Positions 52,446 through 61,137 of a stretch of 64,000 bases of DNA are shown here, piece after piece. The number at the start of each line of letters is the position of its first letter. Positions within the stretch are counted from its first letter, which is position 1. The notes below the pieces were generated by a model that saw nothing but the letters and a program-made list of their open reading frames with translations, did no database searches and was not told the DNA's origin. Made by a program: the position numbers and the translations under genes. The DNA is from Pseudo-nitzschia pungens (lineage: Eukaryota > Bacillariophyta > Bacillariophyceae > Bacillariales > Bacillariaceae): positions 7,556,501 through 7,620,500 of the forward strand of contig CM074760.1 of assembly GCA_037355855.1 (NCBI GenBank), in the 5' to 3' direction.

Positions 52446-53800
52446 ACATCATTTCGTCCTCGTGCAAAAAGTGCACCGGCAGGTAGTAGGTAAAAAAGCC
52501 CACCGTCTCGGGCCGCAGGACGACGTGGACGACCACCATTTCGTTGGGCACCATTCCCAGCAGGGAGCAGCTGACGGGAAGCTGCCACTGCTGCTGGGCC
52601 GCGGTCGGGAGCTGCCACTGGAGGCAGGCCGAGAGCTTGGAAGCGTCGACCTTGACGACGCACGAGGCATTGGCATCGGCGGCGGTCTTGGGGGTGGTGG
52701 CGGTAGTCGCGGCATTGGCATTCTCCGGATCATCGCCATCGCCGTCACCATTATACTCGTCGTTGTCGTCGTCGTCGACGGGCCAGCTCGGAACCAGGTC
52801 GTTGTAAAAGCACGCCATGGAGGCCCCGTCGTGGTCCAGCCGGATGGTCAGGTCTCCCTTCATGTTGCCCTCTAGGAACACTGTTGCGGAAGCAGGAACG
52901 GAAAACGGGCAACGAAAAAAGAAGAAGAAGTGTGAGATGCGGAAAGCAAGAAAATGGGCAGATCGTCGGACGCGAACTCTGATTCCTACACGTAGCACGA
53001 TTCACGATTGGTTCCACATCGCATATCCCATTCACCATCCTTCAGCAATGATACATTCGTAAAACAACAACCACAACAACAACAACAAATAATGATAATA
53101 GTAATACTATTCTAATACTAATAAACAGCATAATATACGCACCGTGCTGCCCCACCGCTTTGAGCTTGTCCAGCAGCGGCCGGATGGGTCGGTCCGCCGG
53201 AAGCTCCAGCTGGACCGTCGGGGTGTTCATTTGCGGCGGCAGGTGCTGGTTCATCTCCGCCTTTCGCAGGATCGTTACCGGAATCGCCTGGTGGATCTCC
53301 ACGTCGTGATTGGCCGCATCGCTCTGGGCGTGCTTTCCCTCCAGGCACAGGCAGGGCATGCCGTTGCGCTTGGCCAGTTTGAGAACGACGACCCCGTGGT
53401 GTTGCGGGTGATTGCGGAACTGGCGCTGGCGCTTGTGTCGGGATTGGGATTGGGACGGACCCATTCCGACGTTGCCGCTTCCGCTGCTGCTGTTGCTGCT
53501 ACCGCCGCCCCCGCCCACCACCGATTGCAGGGCCAGCTTGAAGGAGACGAGATCGACCTTGCAGACGATCACGTTCTCGGCCGCCGATTCGATGCGGTGC
53601 TCCACGAACAAATCTCGCTGCGACAATTCGACGAAGCAGTTGATTCCCGACTCGGAGTTGCGAAAGGAAATCCGAACGTTCTCCTCGTCCAGGTAGAGGA
53701 CCGCGTACTGACGGTGCGCGTCCTGCAGCTTGGAGATGGGGGCGATGATGCCGTGCAGCAGCGACAGCTGGTCGTTCGCGAGCTTGGCCTTGAACCGCAT
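52444..53800 (-). CDS. HUS1: 9-1-1 checkpoint clamp subunit HUS1
   Basis: Subunit of the RAD9-HUS1-RAD1 ring that loads at DNA damage and activates ATR signalling. Exon 1 is 53800-53143, the intron 53142-52881 (GTGCGT...CAACAG, phase 1) and exon 2 52880-52444, giving 364 residues. The N-terminus MRFKAKLANDQLSLLHGIIA is the family signature. Further sliding-clamp strands are VRISFRNSESGINCFVELSQ, FKLALQSVV, VVVLKLAKRNGMPCLCLEGK and DVEIHQAIPVTILR. After the intron come NMKGDLTIRLDHDGASMACF and GFFTYYLPVHF. It is about 80 residues longer than animal HUS1 because of a Gly/Ser/Gln loop in the first half and an acidic DDDDNDE plus Ala/Thr loop in the second. There is no PIP-box pattern and the sequence does not match PCNA, so HUS1 is preferred. 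Confidence 0.9.
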
Positions 53801-55821
53801 AACGAAAAAAAATCGATGAATTCGGATTTGGATTTGGATTTGGATTAGGATTTGGATTCGAGTTCCTGTGTTCTACATATACGTCGAGCTACTCTTTGCG
53901 CTCGTTGTTGCCGTTCTTGATTGATGGATGATTCAATGATGATTATGATTATGACGATGACGATGACGATGACGATATCGTTACCGGGAGCAACTGTAAC
54001 AAGGTGGCGGCGTTGGAAACTGGAAACCGCTAAGGTTACTGCATTATGGACGTCTCGGTGAAGTCTGAAATAAAAAAAATTATAATATCGAGAATCAATC
54101 GAATCATCACTCCGTCTCCGGGTTCGAGTGACGAGGGTGTCCCAAAAACTCGAGTCTCCTACTACAACTCGTACGGTAACTTAGGAGCGGTGACGGATTC
54201 TCATAGTAGTTGATTATTGTTACTAGCAGTAGTAATTACCTAGTACTTGTGCTTCGAATTATTGGTACTTTGCTCTGAGCATGCTTCAAACTAGGAGTAC
54301 TGCAATGCTATTCTCACTTCATCTCCTGCAGTCTTCTTTTTCCTTCAGCATTTCACTCCCTTTCCACCTGTGCCGACATTCCAGCAGTGTCACCGCCATG
54401 GTGGGAACAAGAAACGAAATCATTCCATCATGATCATGGTGGTGGTGCTGCTGGGTTGACATACTAGTAGTAGTAGTAGTTACCATGCTAGTATAATGAC
54501 TGTTGTTGGCTGCCTTTTCGTCTTCAAGTTGTCGGATGTGGTACTATTTGTTTGTTCGATTCTTTGTTGTGTATGGTAATCATAACAACACTTTAGTTCG
54601 TTACATCTAGTACTATTGGTGTAATAATATTTTCTATGTTCTTCTTTCGTTGGTACGTGTACTACAGTTGTTTTTGTTTCTATTGGAACTGCCGAGTTCC
54701 ATCTTGTAAGTGCAGGGTGAGTGAGTGAGTGAGTGAGTGAGTGAGGAGTTCACGGCATCACGCAGGCAGCCGCAAGAGCGGGGACGCTCGGGACATCGCC
54801 GTTTTGCAACCGCGAGTTGAGGCTCGCCGCGGGTGCGCCGTTGGGGTTGAATGACGAGATTGTTCTCGTTGCCGACGAATCGAATCGCGTCGAGGATGCT
54901 GGCTCCGGCCGGCCGAGCGACGACGGTTCCCTCCGTGGGCGGAGCGCATCCCTCGGCTCGTTCCTCGTTCCCGGGGAGCCGAGAAGACAAAGACGAAGGC
55001 ATTCGCGCGCCGCGGGTCGTCCCGTTCGTTGGCGAGGGCTTCGAGGGGCGGGGCCAATCGCTGGGTGCGTGCGGGCACGGATGCCTTCGGCGCGTTGGCG
55101 GCTCTCGGCTTCCTTGTCCCTGAGAACCAACGATGGCGTCCGCCGAATCGGGGAAGACCCGCGTTGTTTCTCCGTTGTATTGTCGCATCACGGAGTTTCT
55201 TCGCCATTTGTTGGATTGGGGTCTGGATTCTCGTTATCCCGCAGCCTCCTATTGGTTCACCATTGCTAGTGCCATCATTCGCCATCGAAAACAACGAAAG
55301 CTCCTCTGGGCACTGCCTGTTTCGGAAAGAAGGTAGACCGAGGTTGCTGAATGCACTTTTCGCTCGAATGCGAATGCTAGTGGCGGGTACTACTACTTGC
55401 CAATCAATTGGACACGAACAAAAGACCCAATTGGACACGAACAAAAGACCCAAATCAGAAGTAGCATTGCAAGAAGTAGTCGTAATTTTTTTCTTCGTGA
55501 ATGATCTAGACTGCGAAGAACTTGTGTGTTTGGTTTGCGTTTGACTTCCATGAAGTACCAATTTCCATCCGACAAACACCACACTAGTACAACTGCAAGA
55601 AATGATCATTTTCGATAGGGTCCTCCTTCTTTCTTGCGCTCGATCTCGCAGATGGGACGAATACGAATTGCATGTTCTTGGGCGAATCCTGGTGCAGCTC
55701 GTCATTCGCATTCAATCAACGCAGCAATATCGAACTACAAGCTGTGGGATTGTATCTAAGAATGACGTTTGATGTTACTGAATTCGTTACGAACTATTCA
55801 AACTACCCGAGCGAATTGATT
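53801..55821. other. Spacer between HUS1 and the coiled-coil gene
   Basis: 2.0 kb. A CTAAGGTTAC near-dyad (54030-54039) lies 230 bp before the HUS1 start; other features are (GACGAT)n at about 53953-53977, an AGT run at 54465-54480, (GAGT)n at 54719-54745, and a GC-rich block at 54760-55140 with overlapping frames on both strands (54758-55711 minus is the longest). A 22-bp direct pair, CAATTGGACACGAACAAAAG, lies at about 55402-55445. I cannot support a gene, though the GC-rich block is the best place to look for one. Confidence 0.5.
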
Positions 55822-58632
55822 TCAATTAAAATCGGCCTGTGATCGAAGACCGTCTTCCGGAGAAGCTTCTGGTTCTGGTTCTGGTTCGGAGGAAGAAGAA
55901 GAAGAAGAAGGTTGGACCGGTGGAGCACGACGCGCGAAGGGAGGTCGCCCCGTCGGTCCTCGTTGGTTGGGCGGTGGTGGATTCGTCTTTGTTTTAGCGG
56001 ACGAGGAAGGCGTCAACACCCCGTGGAGGCCCGTTGCCTTGGACAGGGTTTTCCTTATTTTTCGCAGCGGCACGTCGTTTGGTTTCTTCTCCATCACCTG
56101 TGGTGGTAGCGGAGGAGGGGGAGGAAGCTTTCGCTTGGCTTCTTCCTCCCTGCGCCTGGTTTCTTCCTCCCGGGCCAGTCGTTCGGCTTCGGCTTCCGCC
56201 TTGGCAGCAAGCTCCTTGGCCAGTTGCTCGGCTTTCACCATTTCGTCCAGTTCGTGGACCAACTCCGCGATTTTGTTTTCCATTTGCGTCTTCTCAGCGA
56301 GCGCCCCGTCGATTTCTTCCCGGAGCTTCTCGTTCTTTTCCACGACCACCGCGTTCTCGATCTGCAGCGTGTTCAACTCCTTTTGCGTCCCCGCAAGGGT
56401 TTCTACCTGCTGCTCCAAATCGTGCTGGGTGTTCCTCGAAGCTTCCAAATCCGGGACAAGACTCTCGCATCTGTTCTTCCATTCCTCGACCTCTCCGCGC
56501 AGCGACGCCGTCTCGGCCTCCAGGCTCTCGCACAAGGACGCCAGTTTTTCCTGCTCTCCGATTCGAAACTCTTGTTCGGTGTACAATTTTCGGTTCTCCT
56601 TTTGCAGGTTGCCGCGCTCCGTTACGAGCTCTTCCAGGAGTTTCTTCAGTTCTTCTTCCTGAATTCCGAACTCCTTCACCCTGTCTTCCATGACCTTTCG
56701 CTGGGCCTCGCTTTCCTCCGCCATTTTTTCGATTTCCTTGCATTTTTTCTCCCGTTCCTCCATGTCGCGCCGCGTCATGGCAAAGGACGTCAGGCGTTCC
56801 TCGAGCTTGTCGACGTACGTGCCGATGGCCGTCAGGTTCGACTCGGCGTCCGTGATGGTCTTTTGCTTTTGCGACATGGCCGCTTGGAGGTTGGCCAGCT
56901 CTTCCTGGTGGGTCTCGATGATCGAATGAAAGTCCGCCTTGACCCGTTCGACTTCTTCCTCCGCCTCGGCGAGGTCGTCGATCAGCTTCTGGGTCTTGGG
57001 TTCCTCCTCCTTCATCTCCTTTTGGAGCTGTCGCAACGCGGCCTTGAGGACGACCTTGTCTTCCTCGAAAACCGCGATGCGGCTGTTCAGCTCGTCGATG
57101 ATGTTGTCCCGGGATTCCACCATTTCCGAAATCGCCGAGTTGTTTTGTTGCAGGGAAGCGACGGCGGCCTCGAGTTCGTGAACATTTGTTCGCTCCGACT
57201 GCAGGGCTCGCAAGAGAGTGGACTTGGCCATTTCAAAGGCATCCTCGCGCACCTCCTCGTCGTACCGCTGGGTCTTGCTGCTGCTGCCACCGAATCCCAT
57301 GCATCCCAACACCCACGAAATCAGACCGCCCTTGTTGGCATCCTTGGAGAGGGCCGACGCTTTTCGTCGTTGCTCCGTGATGCGCAAATCTTCCATGGCA
57401 ATGGCCAGGTCTTCCGCTTCGGAGACCTTCTCTTTGATGGCTTGCTTCAGTTCCGCCAACCGTTCCTGGTCGTCCTCGTGTTTCTGGCTCCACTCGTTGC
57501 AGCGCTCTTGCCATTCTTCCAAATCTTCCTGCAGGGAGAGAATGGTCGCTCCGAGTGCGGTGCAATTGACCTCGTACTCGACCAGCAGTGTGCGATCGTC
57601 CGCGGCCCGGGCCTCGACATCGACGACCCGTTCGGTGAGAACGTCGAGCTGGTGCTTGTGCAACACCTCCCGCTGTTCCAGAGCGAGTGCGGTGGTCGTG
57701 AGATTGTCGAGCTGCGACACGAGGGAATTTTCGCGAGCCAGGGACTCGCTGAGCTCCTCCTGCAGGTAGTACAGATTGGATTCGTATTGCTGTTGTTCGG
57801 CTGTGTTGTACGACGACTGTGGTGCGGGGCTTCCGCTGTACGGGTCGTAATACTGTTGTTGTTGTTGTTGCATGCCTCTGTCTTGCCATCCAGCTTCTGG
57901 ATAGTCATAGTTCGAAGGTGGTGGTTGCGCTTCCCATTGATTAGCAGGCTGTGGTGATGACTGCAGTTGCTGCTGCGGTTGCTCCAATGAAAGACTTTCC
58001 CCCGATTGGTCGGATACCGAAGTACCGGCTGTCTCTTTTGCGCTCATTGAGAGTTGGGACTTCCCCTCTTCCCCCCACTTGCCATCGTTGTCCGGACTTT
58101 CCTTCGTTGAAGTTGAACTCTTATCGGCACTGGCATCGTCGACAGAGCCAGAGCCATCGGATTTCTCTGGGGTCACAGAGTTATCAGCCTCGCTGCTGGC
58201 ATCCTCTTTTGCCGCTTGTATTTCCTTGGCAACTTTCTCTTCCAGGGATCCGGGAGGAGGAGGTGGTGGCGGAGGGGGAGGAGGCTTGGGAGATTGTCTT
58301 TGAACCCGTTGTGTTTGCTGCTGCTGTTGTCGTTTTGGGGGAGGAGGAGGATAACCTTTTGGAGGAGGTCTCACAAAGGTTGTTCCGCTCTGCTGTCGCG
58401 GCAATGGAGGGCGGGGTGGCGGTGGTCGACCGTTATTTGGATATTGCTGTTGCTGTTGCTGTGGCGCCTGCTGATCGGCTGCTTTTTCTTTGTTGCGATC
58501 TCCATTGAAGCCAAAGATTCCGGCCACGGGTATGAAACTTTTGCTATTTCTTGCGGAGTGATGAAACCTGGCATCGGTTATTGAAATCGCCAACACCAGA
58601 AACGCCAACGCCAGTTGCGGCCACCGAAGCAT
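55822..58632 (-). CDS. Secretory proline/glutamine-rich coiled-coil protein
   Basis: 936 residues, single exon. I start at MLRWPQLALAFLVLAISITD (58632), a good signal peptide, not at the in-frame methionine 11 codons upstream. A disordered part of about 250 residues follows with polyglutamine runs and polyproline (one run of 11 P after SPKPP). Acidic Ser-rich sequence then leads to about 550 residues of nearly unbroken coiled coil, e.g. LQEDLEEWQERCNEWSQKHE and EELKKLLEELVTERGNLQKE. A short hydrophobic patch, GGLISWVLGCMGFGG, interrupts the first third of the coil. The C-terminus is again proline-rich with a Ser/Glu-Pro tail. I recognise no enzyme domain. Secretion, an ER/plastid-envelope location or a cell-wall role are all possible; the signal peptide is the only localisation evidence. 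The polyQ and polyP tracts come from trinucleotide repeats. Confidence 0.75.
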   Translation of the reverse strand: MLRWPQLALAFLVLAISITDARFHHSARNSKSFIPVAGIFGFNGDRNKEKAADQQAPQQQQQQYPNNGRPPPPRPPLPRQQSGTTFVRPPPKGYPPPPPKRQQQQQTQRVQRQSPKPPPPPPPPPPPGSLEEKVAKEIQAAKEDASSEADNSVTPEKSDGSGSVDDASADKSSTSTKESPDNDGKWGEEGKSQLSMSAKETAGTSVSDQSGESLSLEQPQQQLQSSPQPANQWEAQPPPSNYDYPEAGWQDRGMQQQQQQYYDPYSGSPAPQSSYNTAEQQQYESNLYYLQEELSESLARENSLVSQLDNLTTTALALEQREVLHKHQLDVLTERVVDVEARAADDRTLLVEYEVNCTALGATILSLQEDLEEWQERCNEWSQKHEDDQERLAELKQAIKEKVSEAEDLAIAMEDLRITEQRRKASALSKDANKGGLISWVLGCMGFGGSSSKTQRYDEEVREDAFEMAKSTLLRALQSERTNVHELEAAVASLQQNNSAISEMVESRDNIIDELNSRIAVFEEDKVVLKAALRQLQKEMKEEEPKTQKLIDDLAEAEEEVERVKADFHSIIETHQEELANLQAAMSQKQKTITDAESNLTAIGTYVDKLEERLTSFAMTRRDMEEREKKCKEIEKMAEESEAQRKVMEDRVKEFGIQEEELKKLLEELVTERGNLQKENRKLYTEQEFRIGEQEKLASLCESLEAETASLRGEVEEWKNRCESLVPDLEASRNTQHDLEQQVETLAGTQKELNTLQIENAVVVEKNEKLREEIDGALAEKTQMENKIAELVHELDEMVKAEQLAKELAAKAEAEAERLAREEETRRREEEAKRKLPPPPPLPPQVMEKKPNDVPLRKIRKTLSKATGLHGVLTPSSSAKTKTNPPPPNQRGPTGRPPFARRAPPVQPSSSSSSSEPEPEPEASPEDGLRSQADFN

Positions 58633-59405
58633 TCCATGGGATTCGCGAAACGACTTCATCTGCACGTCCTTCGATGAAGATGCAGAACTGTAAACCTGCT
58701 AGCTTTTGTCGGGGACCGAAGAGCTTGCGGTACGGATCAGGAACGGGTCGATGTTACGTTGTGCTCTTCTTCGGTAGTGCATTGCACATCTACCGCAGTA
58801 ACCTACCAACAGAAGTAATTACAAGCACCGCAATCTTGCAGTCCGTGTCTAACAATTGAGCATTGAGCATCCGTGTGGCGATCAGTTTTGATGTTGCAAA
58901 CGAAAATCATCATTGCACAACAATGGATTCTCACGCAGGACCCAGTTCCACGCGTCGAATGAGTCGCAACTTCTGTTGCATCGGATTCATTGACTCATTC
59001 GACTTCGGATCGAATTCGTTTCATCCATCATCAACACGGCAATGATGATGCATTCAATCATTCATTCATTGCTCATTCACGATCAACCTCGGACTTTTTT
59101 GAATCTTTCTTTTGATTGACATCATTGGAGAGAACTCTTCCTACCGATCCTAATACCGGTATGTAGTAGCTCATCTACTTCGGCTTATTTTTGTCATTGT
59201 CAGTAACGCGGTTATTTGCACAACCCGTAATTGAGTAATCGTAATCTTACGTTTGTGACATCACTACGCCTGATTCTTTATTACGAATTTTACTTCATGA
59301 TTTTGATTGTTGATTATTGCTCCGGGCTTATTCGTTGTCGCACAACCCAGCATCTCCAACACCACATAAATTATTGATTTGTCAAGTATCAATCCGATCA
59401 CGGGA
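58633..59405. other. Head-to-head spacer, coiled-coil / START genes
   Basis: 773 bp. It contains the exact GTAATCTTAC dyad (59241-59250) and ATTCATTC-rich sequence (59030-59075). No gene is seen. Confidence 0.6.
59241..59250. promoter_or_regulatory. GTAATCTTAC dyad upstream of the START gene
   Basis: Exact match 156 bp before the chosen start at 59406, preceded by GTAATTGAGTAATC, which adds two loose half-sites. Confidence 0.4.
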
Positions 59406-60770
59406 ATGATTTCTACAATGCACGTCAGCAGCAGCAGCAGCAACAACAATAGTGAACGAACGAAGGTCCTGGTTTGGTACTTGTGTTACCTCTTTGTGGC
59501 CAAGAGTTCGTGCCTGGTAGAAGCATCGGCAGGAGCCGGAACGAGAGGATCGTCGTTTTTTGGAATCCTCGGGAATGCGATTTGTGGAAACGATGCCAAC
59601 GGGAACGACTACGAGCGATGCGATTTGCCGCGGTCCTCACCGTACGTTCGACTCGGTCGTTGGTCTGTTTCAAGGGGGGGTGATAACAACGAACCGACGA
59701 CGTTGGACGATTGGACCACAACCAAGAGCAGCAGTGGCGAAATCAGCATTGGTACTCGCCCATCAACATCGGCATCCAGCAGTGATCGCCATGAGGCAAG
59801 AGGCGAAACGCCGATAGAAATGTTGGTAGGTCGGCATCGAACAAAGAAGAATTCGCAACCCTCTCCCGTTGCGTTCCGACGTCGTCGTCGTGGCTCGGGC
59901 CGAAGGATCCACGATGGAGAAAGTAGGCTCCAGCGTCACGACTTGTTTGCCGGCCTCCCTATCGACTCTGTCCCCGTCACAGGACACGGATCTGAAAGCA
60001 CTGACGAGTCCCATCGTCCCTCTCAGCTTGGACATCAACGTCCAGAACGGGGACGAGTTTTCCGATCCGAAAGCCCTGGACCTACTGGTGGCTTCGGGAT
60101 TGGAACTGGCTTCCACTCGCGAAAACGATTGGATCGAGTGGAAGACGCACGGTTCGACCCAGAAACTCCTGGAGCAAAAGAACGATCTGCAACTGTTGGA
60201 AGAGGGGGAGGTCCTGGTGTACGTTGGCAAGGCCAAGAAAGAAGGGCACGGATCGAACCTCCCCATCATCAAAACCAGGTCGTTGCTGCCCATGTCGGCG
60301 GAGGAAATGGCGGACCTGCTCATGGATTCGTCCAAGGTCAAGATCTACAACAAGCTGAGCGTGGGACGAACCGATCTGCGAACCCTGGGGGAGGGAACGA
60401 AGGTCGTGTGCAATCTCACGAAACCACCGATTGCCAAATCCAACATGGTGTCCTGCACTCCTGATGCACTCGCGTCGATTGGAATCATCGGAAGGGGGCG
60501 CGGTAGGAGTATCGCCGCACTCGTACGTGGTGGTCAGCCGAGCGGTGCCCGGAATGGTGGAGGACCACCTGTCGGAACTCCCGCGAAACGATATTTTGCT
60601 GGGGGTCAATGTCCTCGAGGACCGCGGGCCCAACGAGTGTCCTCATGACGGCCGTCACCCACGTCTATTCCCCGGCTCTGCCCACGATGCTGGCCAAAAA
60701 GATGGGCGTCGGCAGCGCGATCAATTTCGTCAAGGACGTTCGGAATTCCTGCGTCGGCGTAGGAAACTAA
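59406..60770 (+). CDS. START-domain lipid-binding protein with signal peptide; three one-base frame breaks
   Basis: About 453 residues when joined. The frame moves 0, 1, 2, 0 along the gene, each step one base too many. Two breaks are exact: ACTCCTGATG at 60460-60461 should read ACTCTGATG, giving SCTLMHSRRLESSEGG; TGTCCTCATG at 60641-60642 should read TGTCTCATG, giving NECLMTAVTHVYSP. The first lies between 59828 (a stop in the later frame) and about 59870, and could instead be a missed intron. A hydrophobic leader, VLVWYLCYLFVAKSSCLVEA, precedes a Ser-rich region. The START part has ASGLELASTRENDWIEWKTH, GEVLVYVGKAKK, RSLLPMSAEEMADLLMDSSK, VYNKLS-like IYNKLSVGRTDL, PHSYVVVSRAVPGMVED and MLAKKMGVGSAINFVKDVRN. 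START domains carry sterols or phospholipids; the ligand is unknown. The leader suggests entry into the ER or onward to the plastid. Confidence 0.78.
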
Positions 60771-61137
60771 CGGCGAGAACACAGGCTAAAAAACAATTAC
60801 CAAAAGCGCAATTCGATTCGTATTTTTGTTTTTGTCTTCGTCCAGAATGCTAAGATAGAATCGCGCTAATTGCATTGCGTTCAAAAGGGGGAAAAAACGA
60901 GTAGAGCTTTCTGATTGCAGATAGCCGCTGATACTAGAAGCTACAACAGACGACATGTAGACGGCGATGCCGAAAAAAATGAAAAAAAATGATTCGATTT
61001 CGGATCATTTCACACTCCACATCGCACGTGGATGTTTTGCGGTAGATGCAAGCCATAGTTGATAATATTATGGTAGTTCCGTCTATTCCGTGTATCATTG
61101 TCTAGTTGTGTCGCACAACATGATGGATCGTCTCATT
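60771..61137. other. Tail-to-tail spacer, START / METTL16-like genes
   Basis: 367 bp of 3' UTR-like sequence with a short A-rich run (60970-60990). No gene, no dyad. Confidence 0.6.

Noticed and set aside
54634..55711. GC-rich block with minus-strand frames of 317 and 185 codons
   Set aside because: Frames overlap in all phases, no leader or domain, and no intron model joins them convincingly.
1001..60642. Programmed +1 translational frameshifting as the cause of the frame breaks
   Set aside because: No shared slippery sequence or stop-codon context at the sites, and a duplicated base explains every clear case more simply.
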